NCBI GenBank assembly: GCA_018434685.1
Contig: JAHDOV010000015.1
Span: 142,215-206,214, forward strand
Reading direction: 5' to 3'
Origin: Deltaproteobacteria bacterium
Lineage (GTDB): Bacteria > Desulfobacterota > Desulfomonilia > UBA1062
Length of the DNA: 64,000 bases
The translations under genes were made by a program, and so were the position numbers. Below are positions 17,892 through 27,295 of the stretch, piece after piece. The notes beneath the pieces were generated by a model. It was not told the DNA's origin, ran no database searches, and saw nothing but the letters and a program-made list of their open reading frames with translations. Every line of letters starts with the position of its first letter. Position 1 is the stretch's first letter.

Positions 17892-18935
17892 TCAGGCCTC
17901 CACGATAATCCTGCCAGGATGCCCTTTGGTGATCTCTCCGATGAGGGCTGCCTCGGTCACCCCTGCCTCGTGCAGCATTTTCAGCAGTTCACCGGCCCTG
18001 GCAGGAGGCAGGGAAATCAACAACCCTCCTGAAGTCTGGGGATCGAACAGGATCTTCATAGTGTCATCGCTGACACCATCCCGCTTCAGGACAGAGTTCT
18101 CCCGATATTTCTCATTGCGGTAGGCCCCGGCAGGAATCAGGCCCATCCGGGCAAACTCGAACGCCTCTTGAATTACCGGGACACAAGACGCATGGATGGT
18201 CATGCCCACATCACTGCCCTCGATCATCTCGCAGGCATGGCCGAGCAGGCCGAATCCTGTCACATCCGTACAGGCGTGAACATCGAACCCTTCCATGAGC
18301 TCTGCGGGTATCCTGTTGAGGGTGTTCATGTACGAGGCGACCCGTGCCTCGAGGGCAGCATCGGCCATGTCGGCCTTGATTGCCGTAGAGATAATCCCGG
18401 TGCCCACGGGTTTTGTGAGGATGAGCCTGTCGCCTGCCTGCGAGCCGGCATTCTTGAGGATTCTGTCCGGATGGACGGTTCCGGTTACCGAAAGTCCGTA
18501 CTTGATCTCGGAATCATCGACACTGTGTCCTCCCACCAGGAGAACTCCGGCCTCCATCATCTTGTCGTACCCGCCCCTGAGAATTTCCTGGAGGATGGAA
18601 ACATCTCCGTCCTGCGGAAAGCAGATGATGTTCATGGCCAGCAGAGGTTTGCCGCCCATGGCATAGACATCGCTCAATGCATTGGTCACGGCAATCTGGC
18701 CGAAGAGGTATGGGTCGTCTACAACCGGGGTAAAGAAATCCAGGGTCAGAATGAGCGCCGTATCATCGCTGATACGGTACACGCCGGCATCGTCGGGTTT
18801 GTCCATTCCGACGAGAAGATCCGGGTGCTTCATGACCGGTAAAACGCTGATCGCCTTGTCCAGAACCTCCGGACCGAGCTTGCACGCTCAACCGGATCCG
18901 TGGACCGTCGTTGTCAGCCGTATCTTTTTATCCAT
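17892..18935 (-). CDS. selD: Selenophosphate synthase containing selenocysteine (in-frame UGA)
   Basis: 347 residues when the in-frame UGA at 18890-18888 is read as selenocysteine, residue 16. The reading frame runs from ATG 18935 (CAGGGAGA site) through TTTVHGSG-U-ACKLGPEV into the long frame MKHPDLLVGMDKPDDAGVYR. This puts Sec at the catalytic Cys position, with the essential Lys three residues later. Downstream motifs (VTNALSDVYAMGGKPLLAM, ACTDVTGFGLLGHACEM, DPQTSGGLLIS) are complete. It makes selenophosphate from selenide and ATP. A GTCC / GGAC hairpin 13 bases after the UGA with apical AGGTT resembles a bacterial SECIS. Automatic callers would truncate it to 313 residues. Confidence 0.95.
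18858..18890 (-). promoter_or_regulatory. Putative bacterial SECIS element in selD
   Basis: Just after the UGA codon, the mRNA can form a GTCC / GGAC stem with a 9-base loop GGAGGTTCT. A short hairpin beginning about 11-14 bases after UGA, with a GU-containing apical loop, is the form needed for SelB binding. The stem is only 4 bp by eye, so folding is unconfirmed. Confidence 0.5.
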
Positions 18936-19075
18936 CTCTGTCTCCCTGCAGTCCTGCATCCTGTAAAACACGAGTGTCTTACCCTGATGTAATTTTCTTT
19001 CCTGAATCTGTCAAATTCAAAATTGCTATAACTACACATTGATTATGCCTACCGGGTGATATATGCATATTGGCT

Positions 19076-20023
19076 ATGAATCACTCTCAATTCAGGTACA
19101 TCACCATCCAGCAGCTCGAGGCACTCGTTTACCTGGTGGAGGAGAGAAGCTTCTCGGGCGCTGCAAAGAAGATGCTCCTGTCCCAGCCCTCGCTGAGCAA
19201 GCACATAAAGAACCTCGAAATATTCGTTGACTGCACCCTCATCAACCGCACCAAGAACGGCATATCGCTCACCGCTGAAGGGACCATCCTCTATGGCTAT
19301 GCCAAGAAGATGCTCAAGCTCAGGGACGAGGCCAAGGAGAAGATCGTCTCGTTGAACGACCGCGTCTCCGGCCACATATTCATCGGGGCCAGCACGATTC
19401 CGGCCACGTACATCCTGCCCTGGGTCCTCACCGGGGTACGGGAGCACTACCCCGATATAAAGACGCATATCCTGTCCAGTGACAGCGACGACATCATCGA
19501 GATGATCATGGACGGCCAGGTGGAGATCGGGTTCATCGGGAAACAGACTCATGACCGGAGGCTTCACTGCGAGCCCGTCTGGCATGACGAACTCATCCTC
19601 GTCGGCAGGAAAGGCCACCGGCTGGAAGGCACCGCTGCAGCAACCATCGAGGATATCGCCCGGGAACCGTTTATCCTGAGGGAAAAAGGCTCTGCCACCA
19701 GATCCATCATGGAAGAGTACCTGAAATCATACGACCTGCCGGGTATAACCCAGTTCACCATCGCCTGCGAGATGGGATCTTCAGAGGCGGTCAAAGAGGC
19801 GGTCATCGCTGGCCTGGGCGTCTCCATCCTGTCGGTCCATGCCGTGAGACGCGAACTGGAGCAGGGGTATGTCACCCGCATACCCATCGAGGGACACACC
19901 ATCTCGAGGAGCTTCTCCCTGATCTACAAAAAGCAGTTCAGCCTCTGCGCTCATCACCAGGCCTTCGTCGAGTATGCAAAGGCCTACGACCTGGAGGCCA
20001 TACACCCGTCACCGGCAGGGTAA
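19076..20023 (+). CDS. LysR-family transcriptional regulator, selenium-locus associated
   Basis: 315 residues. N-terminal winged helix-turn-helix: TIQQLEALVYLVEERSFSGA and LLSQPSLSKHIKNLE; C-terminal co-inducer domain with ASTIPATYILPWVL and IADL-type strands. Divergent from selD across 140 bases and adjacent to the yedE/tusA-like pair, so it likely controls selenium or sulfur metabolism genes; this association is inferred. ATG at 19076 chosen; a TTG two codons earlier is possible. Upstream lies an ATATGCATAT palindrome at 19061-19070 that could be part of its site. Confidence 0.88.
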   Translation: MNHSQFRYITIQQLEALVYLVEERSFSGAAKKMLLSQPSLSKHIKNLEIFVDCTLINRTKNGISLTAEGTILYGYAKKMLKLRDEAKEKIVSLNDRVSGHIFIGASTIPATYILPWVLTGVREHYPDIKTHILSSDSDDIIEMIMDGQVEIGFIGKQTHDRRLHCEPVWHDELILVGRKGHRLEGTAAATIEDIAREPFILREKGSATRSIMEEYLKSYDLPGITQFTIACEMGSSEAVKEAVIAGLGVSILSVHAVRRELEQGYVTRIPIEGHTISRSFSLIYKKQFSLCAHHQAFVEYAKAYDLEAIHPSPAG

Positions 20024-20145
20024 GGTCTTCACGGTTACTATCTCCCAAAGAAGGCCCTCGTCTTTCCTCTTCACGAATGCACAATCATCTGCTATGAGAT
20101 AGCCCAGTCATGACGACGAAACCATAAATTATACGAGGAGACACC

Positions 20146-21258
20146 ATGATGAATACACCTCAGGTGATCTATGTAGATTATACGGAACTGAAACGATTCA
20201 TGGAAGACGGATTCATCAAGCTGGGCGTGCCTGAAGACGATGCCCGCATCTGTGCCCGCGTGCTCATCGAGTCTGATCTCAGGGGGGTTGAGTCCCACGG
20301 TATCGGCAGATTCAAGATGTATGTAGACCGCATCAACCAGGGCATTCTCAATCCGGTTACCCGGGAAACCATCGTCAAGGAAACACCGAACACGGCGCTC
20401 ATAGACGGCAACGACGGCATGGGCCATGTCATTGCCTACCGTGCCATGGGACTGGCTATTGAAAAGGCAAAAAAGAACAATATCGGCATGGTGGGGGTTC
20501 GCAACAGCTCCCATTTCGGCATCACGGGCTTCTATCCGTCCATGGCGCTGGAGCATGACCTCATCGGCCTTGCCTTCTCCAATGCACGGCCCTCTGTTGC
20601 ACCAACCTTCGGCGTCGAACCGGTGATCGGAACCAATCCCATCAGTTTCGGTGCCCCGACGGATGAAAAACAGCCCTTCCTCCTGGACATCGCCACATCC
20701 ACCATACAGCGAGGCAAGATCGAGGTCTATGCCCGGGAAGGGAAAATGACCCCCAAGGGCCTCACCATAGACCAGCACGGCAACGAACCCACAGACAGCA
20801 GGGAACTCCTGAAAATCCTGGTGGACGGGACAGCCTCGCTCCTGCCCTTGGGCGGTGCAGGCGAAGAGCTCGGCGGCCACAAGGGCTACGGCCTCGGGGT
20901 CATGATAGAGATCCTGTGCGGCGCCCTGACCGGCGGCAGCTTCGGCAAGGCCTTGAGCGGATTCAATGAAGGCAACCCCATTCCTCACAAGCTGGGGCAC
21001 TTCTTTGCAGCAATCAACATCGAGAGCTTCCTGCCACTCGATACCTTCAGGAAGATCACCGGCTCCATCATGCGGGAGATCAGGACTTCTGCCAAGGCAC
21101 CCGGAAGGGAACGGATCTACCTTGCAGGGGAAAAAGAGTTCGACATGATCAAGAGGCGGAAGACCGAAGGGGTACCCATCAATCCCCCGCTCCAGGCCAT
21201 CATGAAGAAGCTCAAGGGAGACCTCGGGCTCGGGGATTTCGATTTCCCGTTCTTCTGA
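20146..21258 (+). CDS. Ldh-family (malate/L-lactate/sulfolactate type) NAD(P) dehydrogenase
   Basis: 370 residues of the type 2 malate/L-lactate dehydrogenase family: ARVLIESDLRGVESHGIGRF, then GMVGVRNSSHFGITGFYP with the catalytic His, EPVIGTNPISFGAPTD, and GHKGYGLGVMIEILCGALTG. Oxidises or reduces a 2-hydroxy/2-oxo acid with NAD(P) in the cytoplasm; the exact substrate (malate, lactate, sulfolactate, ureidoglycolate) cannot be read. TACGAGGAGA precedes the ATG. Its stop overlaps the next start (TGATG), indicating coupling with a radical SAM gene. Confidence 0.9.
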   Translation: MMNTPQVIYVDYTELKRFMEDGFIKLGVPEDDARICARVLIESDLRGVESHGIGRFKMYVDRINQGILNPVTRETIVKETPNTALIDGNDGMGHVIAYRAMGLAIEKAKKNNIGMVGVRNSSHFGITGFYPSMALEHDLIGLAFSNARPSVAPTFGVEPVIGTNPISFGAPTDEKQPFLLDIATSTIQRGKIEVYAREGKMTPKGLTIDQHGNEPTDSRELLKILVDGTASLLPLGGAGEELGGHKGYGLGVMIEILCGALTGGSFGKALSGFNEGNPIPHKLGHFFAAINIESFLPLDTFRKITGSIMREIRTSAKAPGRERIYLAGEKEFDMIKRRKTEGVPINPPLQAIMKKLKGDLGLGDFDFPFF

Positions 21259-22175
21259 TGCCGACACTCCCCTACCGGACACTCAGCTCATATCTCCGCG
21301 GCACATTCGGCCAGAGGGTGCAGAAAATAACCCTCGATGCCGGGCTGAGCTGTCCCCACCGGGATACGGACAAGAGAGGCGGCTGCATCTACTGCAATGC
21401 AAAGGGTTCGGGTACCGGGGTGTTTGCCTCCGGCATCACCCTGAGAGAGCAGATAGAGACCCAGATGACATTTATGGCCCGGCGGTATCACGCCCGGGCC
21501 TTTATTGCCTACTTCCAGTCGTATTCGAACACGTATGCGGATGTGCCCACCCTCAAATCCATCTACGACGAGATCCTGCCCTACCCCGAGATCGTGGGAC
21601 TTGCCATCGGTACCAGGCCGGACTGCATCGATGAGGACAAGCTCGCACTCATCAACTCGTATGCCCCCGAGCGCCTCGTCTGGATGGAGTATGGCCTGCA
21701 GTCGGCCAGCGATGCAACCCTCGCAAGGATCAACCGCGGCCATGACCTGCAGACCTTTGTCGATGCCGTAGACCTCACGGCCCACTACGGGCTGAGGATC
21801 TGTGCCCACGTGATTCTCGGTCTGCCCGGCGAAGGCATGGAGCAGTACATCTCGACGGCAGAACGTATCTCCGCCCTGGGCGTGACCGATGTCAAGATCC
21901 ACCTGCTCTACGTCATCAAAGACACCCCGCTGGAGGATCTGTACCGGAAGGGGCTTTACACCCCCCTGAGCATGGATGAGTATGCCGAGGCGGTGGCACG
22001 CTTCATCGCACACCTGAGAGAGGACATGGTGGTCCAGCGCATTACCGGCGACCCCCATGCCGACGAACTGGTTGCCCCGCTGTGGGCCCTGGACAAGGCA
22101 CAGACCAGGAACGCGATCCTTGCCGCGATGGAGCACCTGAACCTGCGCCAGGGGATGCTGCATTCACTGCCATGA
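21258..22175 (+). CDS. Radical SAM protein, YhcC/TIGR01212 family
   Basis: 305 residues. The cluster ligands are in an unusual spacing typical of this family: CPHRDTDKRGGCIYC (Cys-X11-Cys-X2-Cys). AYFQSYSNTYADVPTL, GLAIGTRPDCI and GLQSASDATLARINRGHD follow, then HVILGLPGEG. The biochemical reaction of the family is not established; it is thought to act on RNA or a related small molecule. Start codon overlaps the preceding stop; its end overlaps the dihydrouridine synthase start, which is compatible with an RNA-modification context. Confidence 0.9.
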   Translation: MPTLPYRTLSSYLRGTFGQRVQKITLDAGLSCPHRDTDKRGGCIYCNAKGSGTGVFASGITLREQIETQMTFMARRYHARAFIAYFQSYSNTYADVPTLKSIYDEILPYPEIVGLAIGTRPDCIDEDKLALINSYAPERLVWMEYGLQSASDATLARINRGHDLQTFVDAVDLTAHYGLRICAHVILGLPGEGMEQYISTAERISALGVTDVKIHLLYVIKDTPLEDLYRKGLYTPLSMDEYAEAVARFIAHLREDMVVQRITGDPHADELVAPLWALDKAQTRNAILAAMEHLNLRQGMLHSLP

Positions 22176-23119
22176 TGCTCTATAACCTGCACCTCACCAG
22201 CGGGCTTGTGCTCGCGCCCATGTCCGGCTACACGAACTGGCCCATGAGAATGCTGTGCCGAAGGTTCGGCGCCGAGCTCTGCTATACCGAGATGCTCAGT
22301 GCCGCAGGCATGGTGCGCAGGACCAGGAATACCAGAACGCTCCTCGAACGGCCTGAGGCAGACAGGCCGCTCATCGTACAGCTGTTCACCTCATCGGCCC
22401 AGGAGGCCTGCCTTGCCGCACGCATGCTCGAGGACGAGGGGTTCGACGGTATCGACATCAACATGGGCTGTCCGGTAAAAAAGGTGGTGTACAAGGGTGC
22501 GGGTGCCGCGCTGATGAAGGATGCGCTCACGGCTGCGGAAATGGCGGAGTCGGTAAGAAACGCCGTGCGCATGCCGGTAAGCGTGAAGATCCGTGCGGGA
22601 TGGGACAGCAGTTCCATCAATGCCCCTGAAATAGCCGCCGTGCTCGAGACCACGGGCATCGACTGCCTCATCGTTCACCCCCGCACCAAGGCCGACATGT
22701 ACCGGGGATCGCCGCGCTGGGAGGTCTTCTCCCGGGTAAGAGAACAGACGCGCCTCCCCCTGGTGGCCAGCGGCGATATCCAATCCCCGGAGGACCTCTC
22801 CAGGCTCAGGGCCTTGGGTGCCGATGCCTTCATGGTGGGCAGGGGTGCTGTCGGGCGCCCGTGGATCTTCCGGGAATTGACCGGCGGCGCCCCCCCGAGT
22901 CTAGAAGAACGCCAGGAAACGATGCTGGAGCACCTCGACATGCTGTGTGCGTGCCTGGGGCAGGCAAAGGGTATTTTGCACATGAGGAAGTATCTCTCCG
23001 CCTACATCAGAGGACTTCCAGGCGCTGCCGCCTTCCGCCAGGAGGTGTGTTCCGAAGAAAATTACACACAACTTCAAAGCCTTATAAATTTGTTTTTCAA
23101 ATCAAAAAAAGTATGCTAA
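22172..23119 (+). CDS. tRNA-dihydrouridine synthase
   Basis: 315 residues of the Dus family: APMSGYTNWPMRMLCRRFGA (FMN site), INMGCPVKKVVYKGAGAALM with the catalytic Cys, VHPRTKADMYRGSPRW, SGDIQSPEDL and MVGRGAVGRPWIF. Uses FMN and NADPH to reduce uridines in tRNA loops. The ATG overlaps the radical SAM stop in an ATGATG...TGA arrangement, so the two are cotranscribed. C-terminal helices KGILHMRKYLSAYIRG are also typical. Slightly GC-poor tail near the stop. Confidence 0.94.
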   Translation: MMLYNLHLTSGLVLAPMSGYTNWPMRMLCRRFGAELCYTEMLSAAGMVRRTRNTRTLLERPEADRPLIVQLFTSSAQEACLAARMLEDEGFDGIDINMGCPVKKVVYKGAGAALMKDALTAAEMAESVRNAVRMPVSVKIRAGWDSSSINAPEIAAVLETTGIDCLIVHPRTKADMYRGSPRWEVFSRVREQTRLPLVASGDIQSPEDLSRLRALGADAFMVGRGAVGRPWIFRELTGGAPPSLEERQETMLEHLDMLCACLGQAKGILHMRKYLSAYIRGLPGAAAFRQEVCSEENYTQLQSLINLFFKSKKVC

Positions 23120-23152
23120 ACATGCGGCAACTAAATCCGACAAGAAGACTAT

Positions 23153-23923
23153 ATGAACGTGCAACTACGATATCTCATCATGATGATAGTTCTGTGCATT
23201 GCAATGGTTGCTCCGGTGAGCACCACATCAAGCACTGAGGTTTATCCCCACAACGGTCTGGAGCCAGGCAGTTATCTTGCGGGAAAGGCTGCCGGCAGCA
23301 GGATCATCCTGCTCGGCGACCATCACAAGAACCAGCAGCTTCATAGTTTCATCATCAACACCCTGCCGTATCTCGTCTATCAGTCAGGTGTCGACACCCT
23401 CTTCGTCGAGATACCCCAGCGGCAGCAGGCAGTCATCGACCGGTTCCTCGACGGCCAAGCCGACGTCGAGGACATTGAGATTTCCGATATCATCACCTCC
23501 AGGAGCTACACCGATATCCTCTCCAAGGCACGGGATCTCAAGATGCATATCGTCGCCATAGACAAGAAGGACCCGTCACCCCTGTCCCGGGACGAATGGA
23601 TGGCCTCTCATGTTGCCACGTATCTCCGGGACAACCCCCTGTCCCGCGGCCTGGTCCTGGTGGGAGAGCGGCACGTGCTCAAGAAGTTACAGTGGACCTG
23701 TACGAACGAGCCGTCCCTGGCCGATTACCTGGAGCACTACACCCCATTCTCTATCATGACCTGGCCGGATGCCACCGATCACCTGCTGCCCGTGGCCATG
23801 GAGATCAATACGCTCAACCGTATGGATGTGAAAGATCCCACGCTGACCGCACTGAATATCGATCATCGGTTATCCAATGATCCGTTTGCAGATGGGATCA
23901 TCCTCCTGCCGAAAAGACGCTGA
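23153..23923 (+). CDS. Secreted TIKI/ChaN-like superfamily protein
   Basis: 256 residues. An N-terminal hydrophobic signal (YLIMMIVLCIAMVAPVS) is followed by a domain with RIILLGDHHKNQQLHSFII, DTLFVEIPQRQQAVIDRF and GLVLVGERHVLKK. The GDHH, VEIP and GERH elements, spaced about 55 and 95 residues apart, match the ChaN/TraB/GumN/EreA (TIKI) fold, whose members are metal-dependent proteases, esterases or heme-binding proteins. Function here is unknown. Export to the periplasm is likely. It follows the dihydrouridine synthase by 33 bases but has a weak ribosome site. Confidence 0.6.
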   Translation: MNVQLRYLIMMIVLCIAMVAPVSTTSSTEVYPHNGLEPGSYLAGKAAGSRIILLGDHHKNQQLHSFIINTLPYLVYQSGVDTLFVEIPQRQQAVIDRFLDGQADVEDIEISDIITSRSYTDILSKARDLKMHIVAIDKKDPSPLSRDEWMASHVATYLRDNPLSRGLVLVGERHVLKKLQWTCTNEPSLADYLEHYTPFSIMTWPDATDHLLPVAMEINTLNRMDVKDPTLTALNIDHRLSNDPFADGIILLPKRR

Positions 23924-24098
23924 GCCACATTCGCCCGGCCCGACTGATGCGGCCTGTGGGCTGCATACGAGCATGAAAAAGCACAGGGGCACCGGGTGAT
24001 GGATCGGTAAGAATATCCCGGCTCCCTGCTCCGGTTCTCCCACTTTTTTTGTTTTCATGCATTGCAAAACCTTTCTGATATCGCTACAATATATACTT

Positions 24099-24683
24099 AT
24101 GCAAGATATCTTTATCGGAGACAATCCCAGGATAGAGGCCGTTTACGAAGAGACCCCTTCAGGCCTGTGCGCCATCATTACCCACCCCCACTCGCAGATG
24201 GGCGGAAACATGCACAACAATGTGGTGATGGCGGCCTGGCAAACCGTCCTCGACAAGGGCTTTTCGGCGCTCAGATTCAACTTCCGCGGCGTGGGCAGGA
24301 GCGGCGGTTCATTCGACGACGGGATCGGCGAGGTCTTAGATCTGGCAGCAGCGGTTGAATATGTGGATTGCCCGGTGATCATCATTGGCTATTCCTTCGG
24401 CGCATGGGTGGCCGCCAATTTCCTCAAGGAGGTGGATCTCCCCTGCCTCTTCATATCGCCGCCCACGGGCATGTTCTCCTTCCCCTCTCTCAAGGGCTTC
24501 AACGTATGGTCCGTGGTGGGCTCGCACGATCCGTTCTGCAACCTGGAAGCCCTGGAAGATATCCAGGGAAGGGAACGCATCACGGTGATCGACGATGTGG
24601 ACCACTTCTGGCTCGGAGACGAAGACCTGCTCAAACCATACCTGGACAGGAAGCTCGAGCTCATCAGGTCGATCTCCTACTGA
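24099..24683 (+). CDS. Small alpha/beta hydrolase (COG2945-like)
   Basis: 194 residues. HPHSQMGGNMHNNVV is the distinctive oxyanion strand of the COG2945 group; nucleophile elbow GYSFGAW, then SHDPFC (acid region) and VDHFWLGDEDLL with the catalytic His. Hydrolase of a small ester or thioester; substrate unknown. I start at the ATG at 24099 (MQDIFIGDNPR); a farther upstream frame start has no family match. Only 11 bases separate its stop from the convergent CheA gene. Confidence 0.85.
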   Translation: MQDIFIGDNPRIEAVYEETPSGLCAIITHPHSQMGGNMHNNVVMAAWQTVLDKGFSALRFNFRGVGRSGGSFDDGIGEVLDLAAAVEYVDCPVIIIGYSFGAWVAANFLKEVDLPCLFISPPTGMFSFPSLKGFNVWSVVGSHDPFCNLEALEDIQGRERITVIDDVDHFWLGDEDLLKPYLDRKLELIRSISY

Positions 24684-24694
24684 CAGGCACTGCC

Positions 24695-26791
24695 TTACGC
24701 CGCTGACGTTATGCGGTGTTCCTCCTCGTCCTGGGCGAGCCTGACGATCTTTCCGATATCGAGAATGAGGGCTACATTACCGTCACCCAGGATCGTGGCA
24801 CCCGATATTCCCTGGACGTCCTTGAGGATCTTGCCCAGATTCTTGATGACGGTCTGGTGCCCCCCGATTACGCGGTCTACCACGAGGCCGATCCTCTTCT
24901 CACCAGCCTCGGTAATGACGATCTGCTGGATGTCGGGCGTCGGGGTAGAGTCGATGGAGTAGAGTTCCCGCAGGGGTATGTAGGGGATGATCTCGTCCCT
25001 CACGTGCACGATATGACGGCCATGGTTCTTCCGGATATCCTCGTGCGTGAGCTCCTCGCATTCCACCACGCACCCCAGCGGTATGACGAAGTGGTCCCCG
25101 CCGATCTTCACCAGGAGACCGTCGATGATGGCGAGCGTCAGCGGGAGCCTGAACGTAACGGTGGTCCCCCTGCCCTTGATGCTGTCCACCGTTATGGAGC
25201 CCCCCAGAGATTCGATGTTTTTCATGACCACGTCCATGCCGACACCCCTGCCCGACACGTTCGTCACCACCCTCGCCGTGGAGAATCCCGGAGTGAATAT
25301 GAGTTTGTGCAGTTCCTCCTCCGAGAGCACAGCATCGGGGCTGATGAGCCCCCGTGACACCGCGAGGGTGCGGATCTGCCCGGTATCCAGCCCTCTGCCG
25401 TCGTCGCTGACCGAGATCGTCACATATGCGCCGGTATGCCGTGCACTGAGATGGATCTTCCCCTGTTCGTTCTTTCCCTGTTCCACCCGTTTCCCAGGCA
25501 ACTCTATCCCATGATCTATGCTGTTTCGGATCAGGTGTACCAGCGGGTCACCGAGCTTCTCGATCACGGTCTTGTCCAGCTCGGTCTCCGACCCTTCGGT
25601 AGTGAACTCGATTTTTTTTCCCAGTTCGGCGGAAAGATCACGAACCAGGCGTTTGAATCTCGCAAAGGTGGTGCCAATGGGAAGCATCCGGATGTCCATC
25701 GCATTGTCCCGAAGCTCCGACGTGAGCCGCTCCACCTCTTCGGCGATTGCAGTAAGCTCTGCATCACCCCTGTTCTCCAATGCCTGGCTCAGCCGCGCCT
25801 GAACGACAACCAGTTCACCCACCACATCCACCAGGGTATCCAGTTTATCCGAGGCTACCCGCACGCTCGCAGATTCCTGTGACTGGCCCCGCAACCTGCG
25901 CTGTTCGCGCACCTGTTCCTGTTCGGCCAGTGCAGACGCCACGTCAGGGGTACAGATCCTTCCGGTCTCCACCATGAGTTCCCCGATGCGCTTCTGCCTT
26001 TTGAGGGCCTCTTGCACCTCGCCTCGCTCAATGTCGCCCCGGTCAATGAGTATCTCGCCCAGACGGGTGGCTGCGTCATCTCCGGCACCCTCATCGATCA
26101 CCTTGAGGCTGATTTCACTCACGTCCTCCACGAAGATAAAGACGTCACGGATTTCCTGCTCGCCGCACGAGGTGGTGAGCACGATATCCCAGCGTGCATA
26201 GCATGCCTCCGGGTCTATCTCTCTGAGGTCCGGCAGGTCCTCCAGGTTGCATATGATCCTGGCTTTTCCAAGTCCACGCAGCTCTCTGAGCAGGGGGATG
26301 GGATTCGTTCCATTCTCGAACAGGTTCCGGCCGGGCCGGAATCGTATGCGCCATGTTCTCTCCGGCATCTCGTTGAGATCTCCGGCCTGAGGTTCCTCTC
26401 TGACCGGTTGGTTGACTTCTCCCAGGTATCGCTGAAACGCCCGGATAAGCCCATCGCTCCTGAGGGCATCCGTCCCGGGGTTGTCACCAGAGGCATCGAG
26501 CATGGTTCTGATCTGGTCGCCGGCATCCAGCGTCAGTGAGATGAGCTCTTCATCGACCCGGACAGCGCCTTGCCGTATCAGGTCATAAACCGTCTCGATA
26601 TGGTGTGTGAACTGTGCTATATCGTCGAACCCGAACATGGCGCCCGACCCCTTGATGGTGTGCATGTCACGGAATACGCGCCCCACGATCTCCGGATCGT
26701 CGGGGCTCTGTTCGAGCGCAAGCAGTGCATCCTCGAGATCGGCGAGGAGTTCATAGGCCTCTTCGATGTATACCTTTTTCTGATCCTCCAC
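24695..26791 (-). CDS. cheA: Chemotaxis histidine kinase CheA with tandem MshEN-like motifs
   Basis: 698 residues. HPt P1 domain with phospho-His44 (HTIKGSG); a 145-230 domain in the P2 position; tandem 24-residue repeats at about 243-266 (RLGEILIDRGDIERGEVQEA...) and 268-291 (RIGELMVETGRICTPDVASA...); dimerisation P3 from about 310; kinase P4 with N-box HLIRNSIDHG at 419-428 and DDGRGLD; CheW-like P5 at the end. Autophosphorylates and passes phosphate to CheY. Last gene of the chemosensory operon. The repeats match the MshEN c-di-GMP motif pattern but are separated by one residue only. Confidence 0.95.
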   Translation of the reverse strand: MEDQKKVYIEEAYELLADLEDALLALEQSPDDPEIVGRVFRDMHTIKGSGAMFGFDDIAQFTHHIETVYDLIRQGAVRVDEELISLTLDAGDQIRTMLDASGDNPGTDALRSDGLIRAFQRYLGEVNQPVREEPQAGDLNEMPERTWRIRFRPGRNLFENGTNPIPLLRELRGLGKARIICNLEDLPDLREIDPEACYARWDIVLTTSCGEQEIRDVFIFVEDVSEISLKVIDEGAGDDAATRLGEILIDRGDIERGEVQEALKRQKRIGELMVETGRICTPDVASALAEQEQVREQRRLRGQSQESASVRVASDKLDTLVDVVGELVVVQARLSQALENRGDAELTAIAEEVERLTSELRDNAMDIRMLPIGTTFARFKRLVRDLSAELGKKIEFTTEGSETELDKTVIEKLGDPLVHLIRNSIDHGIELPGKRVEQGKNEQGKIHLSARHTGAYVTISVSDDGRGLDTGQIRTLAVSRGLISPDAVLSEEELHKLIFTPGFSTARVVTNVSGRGVGMDVVMKNIESLGGSITVDSIKGRGTTVTFRLPLTLAIIDGLLVKIGGDHFVIPLGCVVECEELTHEDIRKNHGRHIVHVRDEIIPYIPLRELYSIDSTPTPDIQQIVITEAGEKRIGLVVDRVIGGHQTVIKNLGKILKDVQGISGATILGDGNVALILDIGKIVRLAQDEEEHRITSAA

Positions 26792-26919
26792 TGTTCATTA
26801 CCTCCGTTTGCAGCCACACCTGAAATCCGCGCACCAGCCAATCGCCGGCGTGAGCGCCGGGCAGGCATATACCCTCAGGGCACCCACCCCCGTCTCCCTC
26901 ACGGATGCAGGCCCGCTTC

Positions 26920-27288
26920 TCACTGTCCAAGCACCCGCTTCACCACGGCAACGAGCTGCTCCGGCCTGAAGGGTTTGACGATCCAGCCCGTAGCACCCGC
27001 CTTCTTGCCCTCTTCCTTGACTGCCTGCTGCGACTCGGTCGTCAGCATGACAGCGGGCACAAACCGGTGGGTGGGATCTGCTCGCAGTGCCCTGATCAGA
27101 CCGATCCCGTCCAGATTCGGCATGTTCAGGTCTGTTATGACCATGTCAACCCGCGTACTGCCGAGCTTATGAAGGGCATCATTGCCATCGACTGCCTCCA
27201 CCACCTCATACCCCTCTTTCTTCAGGGTAAACGAAACCATCTGGCGGACGCTCGCGGAATCATCTACACTCATGATCTTCTTTGCCAT
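26920..27288 (-). CDS. cheY: CheY-type response regulator
   Basis: 122 residues, single receiver domain: acidic pocket SVDDS, phospho-acceptor Asp in MVITDLNMPNLDG, Thr in MLTTESQ and Lys in WIVKPF. No output domain, so it acts by binding its target (flagellar switch or another protein). Start at 27288 (MAKKIMSVDD) behind a TGAGGAT site; the upstream frame extension is noncoding. The STAS gene ends 7 bases before it. Confidence 0.93.
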   Translation of the reverse strand: MAKKIMSVDDSASVRQMVSFTLKKEGYEVVEAVDGNDALHKLGSTRVDMVITDLNMPNLDGIGLIRALRADPTHRFVPAVMLTTESQQAVKEEGKKAGATGWIVKPFRPEQLVAVVKRVLGQ

Positions 27289-27295
27289 GGCATCC

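Noticed and set aside
20092..21282. 396-codon frame opposite the Ldh-type dehydrogenase
   Set aside because: Shadow of a recognised enzyme; composition not protein-like.
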